From: an uncultured Lachnospiraceae bacterium
Lineage (GTDB): Bacteria; Bacillota; Clostridia; Lachnospirales; Lachnospiraceae
DNA length: 64,000 nt
Direction: 5' to 3'
NCBI GenBank assembly: GCA_934292725.1
Contig: CAKQXY010000008.1
Location: 1-64,000 of the forward strand
The position numbers were made by a program, and so were the translations under genes. Positions 52,128 through 61,079 of the stretch are shown here, piece by piece (the first letter of the stretch is position 1; each line of letters opens with the position of its first letter). The notes under the pieces were generated by a model. That model had not been told where the DNA came from. It saw only the letters and a program-made list of their open reading frames with translations, and did no database searches.

Positions 52128-52171
52128 AAAAAGCTCTCCTAGCTTCAAAAGAAGCTAAGGGAGCTTTTTTC
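52128..52171. terminator. Bidirectional terminator after the giant gene
   Basis: AAAAAGCTCTCCTAGCTTC pairs with GAAGCTAAGGGAGCTTTTTT around AAAA, with A and T runs on both sides, between two convergent genes. Confidence 0.9.
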
Positions 52172-52176
52172 TAATC

Positions 52177-52557
52177 TTACTTTGTCTTTTCCTGAAGTTT
52201 GGCATGTTCGTGCTCGGCATGCTCTGTCTGGCGTTCCATTTTCAGTTCCCAATGGATCAGGAATGTTAAAAGCGCACGCAGTACAATTACGGCTCCGAGA
52301 ATACTCAGTTCCTCAATTGTATGGGAGACAACTGTTTTTAAAATCTCTCCTGCCATTTTAAATTCCAGAGACAGTGCCAGTGTTTCAGCCAGATCAATCT
52401 TTACTCTTGTATCATCGGAATTTAGACCAGAACGTATAAATTTGATAAATGACTTTATCGTTCCATAGGCGACAATAAAGACACCGATCAGCTCCAGTAT
52501 TGGAACAAGATATGAAATGACCAATTCAAGAATAAAATCAAGAAATTCTGCCGACAT
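52177..52557 (-). CDS. DUF1622-like membrane protein, 126 aa
   Basis: Two or three hydrophobic segments (FILELVISYLVPILELIGVFIV; LALSLEFKMAGEIL; LSILGAVIVLRALLTFLIHWE) match the DUF1622 pattern of small inner-membrane proteins of unknown function. The C-terminus is charged (KMERQTEHAEHEHAKLQEK). ATG at 52557 after AGGAGG; the longer in-frame start at 52617 would place that site inside the gene. Confidence 0.8.
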   Translation of the reverse strand: MSAEFLDFILELVISYLVPILELIGVFIVAYGTIKSFIKFIRSGLNSDDTRVKIDLAETLALSLEFKMAGEILKTVVSHTIEELSILGAVIVLRALLTFLIHWELKMERQTEHAEHEHAKLQEKTK

Positions 52558-52660
52558 AAAAAAATCCTCCTGTGTATACTTAACATCCATCATAGTATAC
52601 ATAGGAGGAAATAGCAAATGATTTTTTATTCAATATGTAAAAGAAGCACCCAATAAAATA

Positions 52661-53857
52661 TTATTTTTCAAAATGAACATCAATTACCATAACTTCGCTA
52701 TTTGTTCCAACGCGCATGTCAGGTCCGTAGACTCCAATGCCGGAAGTAACAAAGCTGTACATGCTGTCAATCATTTTCATGCCCCAGTAATTTTTCCACG
52801 CAAACGGCTGAACAATCGTCAGTGGGAAAAACTGGCCGGCATGTGTGTGGCCAGAAAGAACTATATCAACACCGTGCGCATTGTAATCAGACAGATGATC
52901 AGGTTCATGGCTTATAATAAAAAGCGGCATAGATGGATCAAGATTCTTTGTGAGCTCATCAAGAGAAGCACGCTTTTTTGTTCCATTTCCTGTGCGCTTT
53001 TCATCAAGACGTCCAGTAAGATAAAAGCTGTTGTCTATTATTGCTGTCTCATCCTCAAGCACGTTAATATTGCTCTTTTCAAGAAACTCATACATGCGCG
53101 GATCGCGCGGTGCATTTCTTGAAGAGATTGGAAAACCGGCAATTAATGTCTCTGTCACATCATGGTTTCCAAATACAGCATATGTTCCGTAGGTGCTGTT
53201 TATCTGTGACAGGAGCATTTCAAGGCGCTCTGGATTATCAAGCGCATCAAAGTTATTATCAAAAATATCTCCTGCAATCACAACAATATCAGCATTCTCA
53301 GAATTAATTGTATTAACCATGTCCTCAATTTGGGAGCAGCCAACACTGTAGCCAAGATGAAAATCTCCAAGCAAAATCATTCGTAAATCTGTAAGCTTGC
53401 CAGCATCTTTTTGAATAGTGGCTTTATAGTGGGCGGTAGTCAGAATCTTAGCGTGAAAGCATCCATACACGGTAAAGCTGATACTAAGTAAAATGACAAG
53501 AAAGCCAAGTATAGTGTGAAGAAATAAAGCAGACAAAAGATGCTTTATTGATTTTATATAACGTGAAGCCAACTTTAGAAGCATCAAAAAAAGATCAGCT
53601 GTGAGAATAAAGAAAATCAGATAAATTAAGAAGCCAATCCAATAATTGCTGAATCGCAAAATCAAGAGCTGATAATCATTTTCAGGAAGAAATTTCCCTA
53701 AAAAAATGCTGGCAGCAAAGATTACTATTAGTCCGCACACAATAAAGTTAAAGGCGCGGCGCTTTGGAAGATATATCTTTTTTGTCCATCTGCAAAATGA
53801 CCACATAACGTAGCCGCAGAGGATTATATAGACAGTTAGCATGAACCATTTCAGCAT
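52661..53857 (-). CDS. Membrane-anchored metallophosphoesterase
   Basis: A 398-residue protein with about four N-terminal membrane helices (up to residue ~150) and a calcineurin-like phosphoesterase domain. Metal ligands are in LLGDFHLGYS, VIAGDIFDNN, YAVFGNHDV and LSGHTHAGQFFP, the full D-x-H ... GD ... GNHD ... H ... GHTH set. The family includes YaeI/YkuE-like enzymes acting on phospholipid-type substrates at the outer face. It is 9 bases downstream of the LacI regulator on the same strand, so the two may be cotranscribed, although it has no obvious link with fructan use. Confidence 0.9.
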   Translation of the reverse strand: MLKWFMLTVYIILCGYVMWSFCRWTKKIYLPKRRAFNFIVCGLIVIFAASIFLGKFLPENDYQLLILRFSNYWIGFLIYLIFFILTADLFLMLLKLASRYIKSIKHLLSALFLHTILGFLVILLSISFTVYGCFHAKILTTAHYKATIQKDAGKLTDLRMILLGDFHLGYSVGCSQIEDMVNTINSENADIVVIAGDIFDNNFDALDNPERLEMLLSQINSTYGTYAVFGNHDVTETLIAGFPISSRNAPRDPRMYEFLEKSNINVLEDETAIIDNSFYLTGRLDEKRTGNGTKKRASLDELTKNLDPSMPLFIISHEPDHLSDYNAHGVDIVLSGHTHAGQFFPLTIVQPFAWKNYWGMKMIDSMYSFVTSGIGVYGPDMRVGTNSEVMVIDVHFEK

Positions 53858-53866
53858 AAAGTTACC

Positions 53867-54883
53867 TTAACCTTTTTTGAGTGATCGTGTTGTGCCGCCA
53901 TCCTCGAAAGTTACTGGAAGAAGTGTCAGGCTAGGGATCATAGAACGATCCTCTGTTGTGATAATCTCTACACATTTTGCGGCAAGCTGCGGCAGTGGTT
54001 GGCACATTGAGGAGACAAAAAGATCTTCTTTTGCCCCGCCAAATTTGCGGATACCGTCAAAACCAATAAGCTGTACATCTTCTGGGACACGGTATCCTTC
54101 CTTTTGCAAAAGCTTCTTGAATAGATAACCGTGATAATCTGTATGACAGAAAACTCCGTCAAAGGAAAGAGAGCCATCTGATTTTTTATGCTTATCAATA
54201 AATTGCTTCATCATGTCAATAAAATTATCGCAATCTTCCATATCAAGAAAATCGGGAGTCAGATGATATTTTTTGCAAGCAGCCAAATAGCCATCTTTTC
54301 GTTTGTCAGATTCTCCAGGGAAGATAGAATGAAAACGAATGTATACTGGATGGCGACAGCCAAGCTCAAGCAGCTTTTCAATAGCCATCATGCTTCCATT
54401 ATAATTATCTGAACCAACACGAGGAATGTTGCGGTTTTCAAAGAAGCGGTCGAAGACAACAATAGGAATATCAGGATTGATAAAATTTCCAATATCTGAG
54501 TAGGTCAGTGCAACGATTCCGTCAACTTTGTTTTGCGTTGCCAGATTTAAATAAGCAATCTCTTTTTCAGGAATACCATCTGAACAGCAAAGCATTGTTT
54601 TTAATCCTTTTTTGTATAAGGCATCCTCAATATAATCGGTAAAGGCTGCAAAAAAAGGATTTAGCATGTTGGGAATAATCACGGCAACTAGTCCTGTTTT
54701 CTTTGTTTTTAATCCTCGTGCATAGGTATTTATTTCATAGTGGAGGCTGGCAATGGCAGCTTCCACTTTCTTTTTATATTCCTCGCGCACAGTAATTCCG
54801 TTAATAACTTTAGATACGGTGCCAAGTGAAACTCCAGCCTTCTTAGCAACGTCTTTCATAGTGGGCGCGTTTGTTTTTGTCAT
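53867..54883 (-). CDS. LacI-family transcriptional regulator of the fructan operon
   Basis: A 338-residue LacI/GalR repressor. The N-terminal helix-turn-helix is TMKDVAKKAGVSLGTVSKVI and the rest is a periplasmic-binding-like effector domain (GLVAVIIPNMLNPFFAAFTD, VPEDVQLIGFDGI). It is divergent from the fructan operon, and TGAAAC-type operator sequences lie in the shared intergenic region, one just upstream of its own start (54895-54906). It likely represses the operon and itself until a fructose-containing ligand binds. Ribosome binding site AGGAGG. Confidence 0.9.
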   Translation of the reverse strand: MTKTNAPTMKDVAKKAGVSLGTVSKVINGITVREEYKKKVEAAIASLHYEINTYARGLKTKKTGLVAVIIPNMLNPFFAAFTDYIEDALYKKGLKTMLCCSDGIPEKEIAYLNLATQNKVDGIVALTYSDIGNFINPDIPIVVFDRFFENRNIPRVGSDNYNGSMMAIEKLLELGCRHPVYIRFHSIFPGESDKRKDGYLAACKKYHLTPDFLDMEDCDNFIDMMKQFIDKHKKSDGSLSFDGVFCHTDYHGYLFKKLLQKEGYRVPEDVQLIGFDGIRKFGGAKEDLFVSSMCQPLPQLAAKCVEIITTEDRSMIPSLTLLPVTFEDGGTTRSLKKG

Positions 54884-54894
54884 AAAGATCCTCC

Positions 54895-54969
54895 TGAAAC
54901 ATTATATTAATGAATAGTATATCATAATTTATTTATAAATAGTATACCACAAAAATATGAAACGTTATA
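54895..54969. promoter_or_regulatory. Two degenerate LacI-type operator sites near the regulator gene
   Basis: TGAAACATTATA (54895-54906) and TGAAACGTTATA (54958-54969) each keep the left half of the perfect palindrome at 55089. They lie upstream of the regulator, suggesting autoregulation or looping. Confidence 0.5.
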
Positions 54970-55045
54970 TTGTTATATATGCACGAAAGTAAAATAATAA
55001 AATTGAATATAATGCATATAAATGAGAAAAATACAAGAAAAATAG

Positions 55046-55100
55046 TTGACAATACGAAAAAACATAACTATAATGAGAAACACAAACATGAAACGTTTCA
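55046..55100 (+). promoter_or_regulatory. Consensus promoter and palindromic operator of the fructan operon
   Basis: TTGACA (55046-55051), 17 bases, TATAAT (55069-55074): a perfect consensus promoter. The perfect palindrome TGAAACGTTTCA (55089-55100) covers roughly +9 to +20. A strong promoter with a downstream operator is the classic arrangement for tight repression by the divergent LacI-family protein. Confidence 0.88.
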
Positions 55101-55135
55101 AGTAACACTCAAAGTAAAAGAAAGAAGGGAAGAGA

Positions 55136-56077
55136 ATGAAGAAGGCAAAACAAGGAGCAGTGCCTGTTCCGAAAAAAAATCTGTGGAAGCAAATCGCAAA
55201 GCATTGGGAGTTTTATGTGCTGCTGCTTCCAGGCATCATTCTGACAATTATTTTTAAATATGTTCCAATGTATGGTGTACAGATTGCTTTCCGTGATTAC
55301 AATCCAGTTGGAGGCTTTTTTGGAAGCCCGTGGGTAGGATTGAAATGGTTTGAGCGTTTCTTTAATAATTATAACAGTATGCGAATGATTAAAAATACTG
55401 TATTGTTGAGTCTTTACAGTATTTTGTGGACATTTCCAATTCCGATTATACTGGCACTTTTAATCAATCAGGTGAAGTGGAAAAAGTTCCAGCGTGTTTC
55501 GCAGACGATCCTCTATGCACCTCATTTTATTTCAACCATGATCCTGTGTGGTATGCTTCGTATTTTCCTTTCTCCATATGGAGGACTGATCAGTACAATC
55601 ATTCAGGCATTCGGCGGAAAAGCAACTAACTTAATTGACTCGGCATCTGCATTTCGCAGCATTTACATTTCATCAAGTGTATGGCAGGATGCCGGCTGGG
55701 GAACTATCATCTATATCGCAACGTTATCAAGTGTAGATGCCTCATTGCATGAAGCTGCAAGAGTGGACGGAGCAACACCACTTCAGAGAATCCTTTATAT
55801 CGATATTCCAGAGCTTGTTCCTGTTATTGTAATTCAGCTGATTATGTCGTTTGGAAATTTGATGAATGTAGGATTTGAAAAGGCATATCTGCTTCAGACT
55901 AGCTTAAACAAGGCAACATCTGAAATTATCGCAACTTATGTATATGAGCAGGGTCTTTTAAAGGCAATGTACAGTTTTTCAACCGCAGTGGGATTATTTA
56001 ATACTGTTGTTAATATAGTATTGCTGGTTGTGGTGAACACGGTATGTAAACGACTGTCAGATGTAAGCTTTATTTAA
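55136..56077 (+). CDS. Sugar ABC transporter permease, LplB-like
   Basis: A 313-residue permease with six membrane helices and the inner-membrane transport motif EAARVDGATPLQRILYIDIP (EAA loop, near residue 205). HWEFYVLLLPGIILTIIFKY and YGVQIAFRDYNP are typical of the LplB family of polysaccharide or oligosaccharide importers. It pairs with the next gene; no ATPase gene is in the operon, so a shared MsmX-type ATPase would be used. ATG at 55136 after GAAGGGAAGAG. Confidence 0.92.
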   Translation: MKKAKQGAVPVPKKNLWKQIAKHWEFYVLLLPGIILTIIFKYVPMYGVQIAFRDYNPVGGFFGSPWVGLKWFERFFNNYNSMRMIKNTVLLSLYSILWTFPIPIILALLINQVKWKKFQRVSQTILYAPHFISTMILCGMLRIFLSPYGGLISTIIQAFGGKATNLIDSASAFRSIYISSSVWQDAGWGTIIYIATLSSVDASLHEAARVDGATPLQRILYIDIPELVPVIVIQLIMSFGNLMNVGFEKAYLLQTSLNKATSEIIATYVYEQGLLKAMYSFSTAVGLFNTVVNIVLLVVVNTVCKRLSDVSFI

Positions 56078-56093
56078 AAGGGGGAATAGAGAT

Positions 56094-56996
56094 ATGGCAA
56101 GCAATATGAAAAGAAAAAAGAAATCTTCCGAGAAAACATTTGACATTATCAATGGTGCATTTTTGTTGATTCTTGTTATCTTGGTAGCGTATCCGCTGTA
56201 CTATGTATTAATTGCGTCAATCTCCGATCCATATGAGGTTTATGCAGGAAGGACATTCTTATTGCCGTCGAAGATTACATTTGAGGGTTACAAGAGAGTT
56301 TTTAAGGAAAGTTCTATTGCAGGCGGCTATCTAAACAGTATTTATTATACTGTTCTTGGAACAGTTGTATCTGTTGCACTTGTATTGACGACAGGCTACT
56401 GCATGTCAAAAAAGACGCTTCCATTTCGACGTGCAATCATGATCTTCTATGTTATTACAATGTATGTTGGTGGTGGATTGATTCCAACTTACTTGGTTGT
56501 ATCAAAGATGCATATGCTTAATAGTGTTTGGGCACTTATTCTTCCTGGCGGTGTATCTGTTTACAATGTCATTGTAACAAGAACATTTTTTGAGACAAGC
56601 ATTCCACAAGAGTTATATGAGGCGGCATCTATTGATGGAAGTGGAAATATCCGTACTTTTGTAAAGATTGCGCTTCCGCTTGCAAAGCCTATTATTGCAG
56701 TAATGGTGATATTTACAATGGTTGCTTATTGGAATGACTGGTTTACCGCACTTATTTATATGCAGGAAAAAAGCAGATATCCATTGCAGCTTGTTCTTCG
56801 CCAGATTTTGATTCAAAGTCAGGCGATGGCCAGTATGATGGGCAATATGGATGGTGGTTATGCAGAAGCAAACAAGCTGACAGAGCTGATTAAGTTTGCA
56901 TCAATTGTAGTAGGATCAGTGCCGATGCTGATTGCGTATCCATTTGTACAGAAGTATTTTGAAAAGGGTTTTATGGCAGGAGCTGTAAAGGGTTGA
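56094..56996 (+). CDS. Sugar ABC transporter permease, AraQ/YtcP-like
   Basis: A 300-residue partner permease. EAASIDGSGNIRTFVKIALP is the EAA loop, and the ending GFMAGAVKG is typical of the CUT1 family partner of LplB. Six helices. It starts 16 bases after the first permease with AAAAGGGGG. Confidence 0.92.
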   Translation: MASNMKRKKKSSEKTFDIINGAFLLILVILVAYPLYYVLIASISDPYEVYAGRTFLLPSKITFEGYKRVFKESSIAGGYLNSIYYTVLGTVVSVALVLTTGYCMSKKTLPFRRAIMIFYVITMYVGGGLIPTYLVVSKMHMLNSVWALILPGGVSVYNVIVTRTFFETSIPQELYEAASIDGSGNIRTFVKIALPLAKPIIAVMVIFTMVAYWNDWFTALIYMQEKSRYPLQLVLRQILIQSQAMASMMGNMDGGYAEANKLTELIKFASIVVGSVPMLIAYPFVQKYFEKGFMAGAVKG

Positions 56997-57071
56997 TTTA
57001 ACGAAATGTTAATACAATAAAAAGGTTACAAAAAACAACAATATATAATTTTTTTTAAGGAGGACTTTGTA

Positions 57072-58661
57072 ATGAAAAAGGCAAACAAAATGATGGCACT
57101 TACCATGGTAGCAGCGATGCTGGTTCCTCAGATGGCATTTGCAGGTGAATCTGAGCAGACCACATTCAACATTTTTGCAGGCGTCAGCGCGTTATCACCA
57201 GACAATAGTGAGAAGCCGCTTGTGCAGCAGATGAATGAGGCAATGGGTGTAAGCATTGACTGGAACTGTGTATCAGGTGATACGTTGACTGAGAAGAAGA
57301 ATCTTATTTTAAATGCAGGCGTTGATATGCCAGATGCATTTATGGCAGCAGAGTTATCTGACTATGAGCTGATTAATTATGGTGGATATGGTGTGCTGAT
57401 TCCTCTTGAAGATTACATCAACGAGGAGACAATGCCTAATCTGACAGCATTGGCAGAGAAGAGACCAGAGCTTCTTGCTACAGCAACTATGCCAGACGGT
57501 CACATCTATGGACTTCCAGGTATTTCTGAGATGGGTTACATTGATGATGATGGTACATATATTGGAATCGGTGCTATTCCGCAGTTTACTGCAATCAATA
57601 AGGATTGGCTGGAGGCAGTTGGAATGGAAATGCCAACAACACTCGATGAACTCCATGATGTACTTGTTGCATTTAAGGAAAATGACTGCAATGGAAATGG
57701 TGATGCAACTGATGAAATTCCGCTTTCCTTTATGGCAAACAATTGGTGTGCTGGAATGACAACATTGTTTGCAGGATTTGGCTTTACCGATTACAATGCA
57801 GATCACAGAGCAATTGACAATGGAAAGGTATACTATCAGGCAACTAGCGAGAATTACAAGAATGCAATTTCTTATTTCCATAAGTGGTTTGAGGAAGGCT
57901 TGATTGACATTGAAGTATTTTCTCAGGATTCCAGCCAGTATATTGCAAAGGGCAATGGAGAGGATGCAAGACTGGGCGTGTTCACCTGGTGGGAAATTCC
58001 AGAGGTTGTAGGAAATGACAGAGCAGCAAGCTATGAGTATCTGCCGATTTTAGATGGTCCGGACGGAACACACCATGTTAACTTGAATGAGTGTGGAACA
58101 ACAAGCCATGGCAGCTTTTCAATTACAAGCGCGTGTGAAAATCCAGAACTTTTGTTAAAGTGGGTTGATCAAATGTATGAGCCACTCAACAGTATGCAGG
58201 CAATTTATGGTGCAATCGGTTCTTATTGGAGCGAAGAGCCAGATGAAAATGGCTGCTACACGATGAGAGATTTAAAGGATGGCGAGACAGCAGGTGAGCT
58301 GAAGTCAAAGAATGAATTGTTGGGACCTACAGAGCAGCTGACAGAGGATTATGGTAAGTACTATTATCTTGAGGATCGTGCACAGCAAAGAATTGATGAT
58401 ACACGTGATTTCTGGTTCCAGTATGTAGATTCTACAGAGTATTATCCATCTGTTGTGTTTACAGAAGAAGAAACAAATATCATTAATGACTATTTAAGTG
58501 ATTTAAAGGCATTGACAGAGGAAAAAACTGCTCACTGGCTTACAGATGGCGGTATCGAAGATGAGTGGGACGATTATGTTTCCGCAATGGACAGCATGGG
58601 ACTGCAAGAAGTTGTTGCAGCATGGCAGGCTGCATATGACCGTTATGTAGAGGCTCAGTAA
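57072..58661 (+). CDS. Extracellular solute-binding protein, no lipobox
   Basis: A 529-residue binding protein of the CUT1/LplA-type. The N-terminus MKKANKMMALTMVAAMLVPQ then MAFAGESEQ is a signal peptide with a signal peptidase I site (AFA-GE); the lipoprotein Cys normally used for anchoring in Gram-positives is absent. The mature part has features such as WLEAVGMEMPTTLDELHDVL near residue 175. It delivers fructo-oligosaccharides or a related sugar to the permeases, which is inference from context. ATG after AAGGAGGA. Confidence 0.88.
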   Translation: MKKANKMMALTMVAAMLVPQMAFAGESEQTTFNIFAGVSALSPDNSEKPLVQQMNEAMGVSIDWNCVSGDTLTEKKNLILNAGVDMPDAFMAAELSDYELINYGGYGVLIPLEDYINEETMPNLTALAEKRPELLATATMPDGHIYGLPGISEMGYIDDDGTYIGIGAIPQFTAINKDWLEAVGMEMPTTLDELHDVLVAFKENDCNGNGDATDEIPLSFMANNWCAGMTTLFAGFGFTDYNADHRAIDNGKVYYQATSENYKNAISYFHKWFEEGLIDIEVFSQDSSQYIAKGNGEDARLGVFTWWEIPEVVGNDRAASYEYLPILDGPDGTHHVNLNECGTTSHGSFSITSACENPELLLKWVDQMYEPLNSMQAIYGAIGSYWSEEPDENGCYTMRDLKDGETAGELKSKNELLGPTEQLTEDYGKYYYLEDRAQQRIDDTRDFWFQYVDSTEYYPSVVFTEEETNIINDYLSDLKALTEEKTAHWLTDGGIEDEWDDYVSAMDSMGLQEVVAAWQAAYDRYVEAQ

Positions 58662-58680
58662 AAAAAGACCTGAGAAAATG

Positions 58681-58758
58681 GGGCAGGCATGAAAATGCCT
58701 GCCCTTGCTGTATCCGTGAACGATGATAAACATTTCACGGACAGAGCAGGGGCAGGGA
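58681..58758 (+). other. Paired hairpins after the binding-protein gene
   Basis: GGGCAGGCAT-gaaa-ATGCCTGCCC is a perfect 10-bp hairpin, followed by ATCCGTGAA / TTCACGGA nested in GCTGT/ACAGAGC-type pairing. No T run follows either, so this looks like an attenuating or mRNA-stabilising structure that lowers expression of downstream genes relative to the binding protein. Confidence 0.6.
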
Positions 58759-58827
58759 GTGGATGAAAAAGAATATAAATTATAGCAAAGAAGTACAACA
58801 AAGGGTCAATATCAAAGGAGGATGAAA

Positions 58828-60909
58828 ATGTTATCACAGTTTAAGATGAATCCGGATCCAGCGTATCAAAACAGGATAATTCCTGAAAGAGAGGATGCTT
58901 CTTTTTTTGATGGATATTCGGTGTGGTTTTATAAGGAGCAGGGAGAACTGCAGCAGGCCGAGGCTTTTACACTTGAATTTGAAATTGCTCCATTTGGTAT
59001 TTCAAGTGAAGGTGATGCTGTATTTTCCTGTATGGATCGAAAAACAAGTGAAGGAATGGCAGTAAGACTGACATCAGATCGAAAGGTTGAAGTGGTTCTT
59101 GGTTTTGGTGGACGACAGCTTGTATTTTATTCCATTCGTGAGAATGTTGATATGGGAAAATGGAATCATATAGTTGTGATTTACCGTTTTCGTGAAGGCT
59201 GGTGTGATCTGGTTGTCAACGGCATTTTATCAAATCGTTTACAGTTTGGCCGTTTTCAGAAGATCAAATGGCCGAGACATCCGATTTTTATCGGAAAAGA
59301 TGCCGATAAGGATTGTTTGACACCTCAGATGGGTGTTTTCTGGGGATGGATGAAAAATATACAATTTTTATCAGAAGCAGTTTCAATTGAACAAGCTATA
59401 AAAGATTCAAAAAGAGAAAATTCTTTAGAGAAAGTATTATACACGCCAAACAGAACAAGATTTTTAGATGATGTAAACCGCCCACAATATCATTTGATTG
59501 AACCAGAAAAATGGATGAATGAGCCGCATGCACCATTTTTTTTCAATGGTTATTATCATATCTTTTATCAGGCAAATTTGCATGCACCTATATGGGATTC
59601 AATCCAGTGGGGACATCTGGCAAGCAAAGATATGGTTCATTGGCATGATCTGCCATTGGCGCTGCAGTCAGAAAATGGTTTTTATGATGAGCTTGGATGC
59701 TGGTCAGGAAGTGGACTAGTTGATAAAGATGGTGTGCCGCGCATTTATTACACAGCTGGAAATAGTAATCGTTTCCCTAATCAGGCAGTTGCATTGGCAC
59801 AGCCGGAAGACACAGAAGAAGATCCGCTTTTAAAGAAATGGAAAAAATATCCGTCATTAATAAAAGAACAGGATATAGGCTGGTTGGGAGAATTTCGTGA
59901 TCCTTTTGTTTGGATAGAGAATGATAGTTACTTTATGCTAGTTGGTACAGGTGATGAGCACAATGGAGGTGGAAATGCAGCATTGTACGCGTCTTCTGAC
60001 GGATTGCATTGGGGTTCATGTGGAATGCTTGTTGATTATGATTATGAGAGTAATCAAAGATGTGGTCATGTGTGGGAACTTCCTGTGTTGCTGCCGCTTC
60101 GAGATGATTCTGGAAAGATTGTATGTCATATTATGATATTTTGTGCCTGCCAAATTGAACATGATATTGTTGAAACATATTATTTTCTTGGAAACTGGGA
60201 TGCGTCAAAGCGAACATTCACAAAGTGGAATGATCGTGCACAACTTCTAGATCTTGGACATGGTACTTTTACTGGACCAAGTGGATTTGTTACACCAGAC
60301 AAACGAAGCGTTGTGCTTACAATCGCGCAGGGAAAAAGATCCTTTTATGATGAATATCATGCAGGTTGGGCACATAATGGCGGGCTTCCTTTGCAGCTTT
60401 GGTGGGATAATGGTCTAAAAATGCAGCCGGTTCGTGAGATTTTATCATGCAGAGAAAAAATGCTCATTGAACTGACAGATTGCAGTATCGAAGAGCTGAA
60501 TAATGATTTGGAACAGATTCATTCTAATCGTATGTATGTAAAGCTGAGTACAGATGCTGATGAAATAGTAATCAATACGGAAAGTGTCTTGGATGCGTCA
60601 AAGTCTGTTCAGGTAGTGTATAACCGCGATACAAAACATTTCTTTGCACGAAACGCAGAAGGAAAGGAAATTTCAAGATTTCGCGATTCATGTGATTTAG
60701 TTGAAGTTGAGGGAGAAATTACGATAGAGTATTTTCTGGATCATTCGATGATTGAGGTTTATTTAAACCAGAAAAAAGCAATGACACTTAGAAATTATGT
60801 GGCAGGCGGAGAACGAAAAATCAGCGTAAGCTCAAGCAGCACCAATGCAAGAGTTAGTTCTATACAGCTTTGGAATATGCAAAGTGCTTATGATGAAAAA
60901 GAGTCTTGA
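58828..60909 (+). CDS. GH32-family enzyme with N-terminal concanavalin-like domain and atypical nucleophile motif
   Basis: A 693-residue protein. Residues ~1-200 look like a LamG/concanavalin-like sheet (EAFTLEFEIAPFGI, NHIVVIYRFREGWCDLVVNG). A five-bladed GH32 propeller and C-terminal beta-sandwich follow. The usual W-M-N-D-P-N-G nucleophile motif reads WMNEPHAPFF (near residue 230), so Glu replaces the nucleophilic Asp; the RDP motif is intact (EFRDPFVW) and the acid/base E-C motif reads WELPVL. Such NEPHA forms may cleave unusual fructosides. No signal peptide. ATG at 58828 after AAAGGAGG. Confidence 0.85.
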   Translation: MLSQFKMNPDPAYQNRIIPEREDASFFDGYSVWFYKEQGELQQAEAFTLEFEIAPFGISSEGDAVFSCMDRKTSEGMAVRLTSDRKVEVVLGFGGRQLVFYSIRENVDMGKWNHIVVIYRFREGWCDLVVNGILSNRLQFGRFQKIKWPRHPIFIGKDADKDCLTPQMGVFWGWMKNIQFLSEAVSIEQAIKDSKRENSLEKVLYTPNRTRFLDDVNRPQYHLIEPEKWMNEPHAPFFFNGYYHIFYQANLHAPIWDSIQWGHLASKDMVHWHDLPLALQSENGFYDELGCWSGSGLVDKDGVPRIYYTAGNSNRFPNQAVALAQPEDTEEDPLLKKWKKYPSLIKEQDIGWLGEFRDPFVWIENDSYFMLVGTGDEHNGGGNAALYASSDGLHWGSCGMLVDYDYESNQRCGHVWELPVLLPLRDDSGKIVCHIMIFCACQIEHDIVETYYFLGNWDASKRTFTKWNDRAQLLDLGHGTFTGPSGFVTPDKRSVVLTIAQGKRSFYDEYHAGWAHNGGLPLQLWWDNGLKMQPVREILSCREKMLIELTDCSIEELNNDLEQIHSNRMYVKLSTDADEIVINTESVLDASKSVQVVYNRDTKHFFARNAEGKEISRFRDSCDLVEVEGEITIEYFLDHSMIEVYLNQKKAMTLRNYVAGGERKISVSSSSTNARVSSIQLWNMQSAYDEKES

Positions 60910-60973
60910 CAAGATATATAAACTTGGTAAAATAGCACAAAAAATAACATGAAAAATTGCTGTTTTGCCAATG

Positions 60974-61013
60974 TGTTAAGCGGTTGACACAAATGGTATT
61001 TCGCGTATATACT
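60974..61013 (+). promoter_or_regulatory. Promoter with cre-like site before the second GH32 gene
   Basis: TTGACA (60984-60989) and TATACT (61008-61013), 18 bases apart. The pseudo-palindrome TGTTAAGCGGTTGACA (60974-60989) overlaps the -35 box and resembles a catabolite-responsive element, so CcpA-type repression is possible. Confidence 0.6.
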
Positions 61014-61079
61014 TACAGTGTAAGATAGGTGCGCAAACGAATTTAATAATAATAATAAAGACAGCAAAAGGGAGGAAAT

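Noticed and set aside
55089..55100. Catabolite-responsive element (cre) for CcpA
   Set aside because: The palindrome is 12 bases with no central spacing, whereas cre sites have 14 or more; a LacI-family operator for the divergent regulator fits better.
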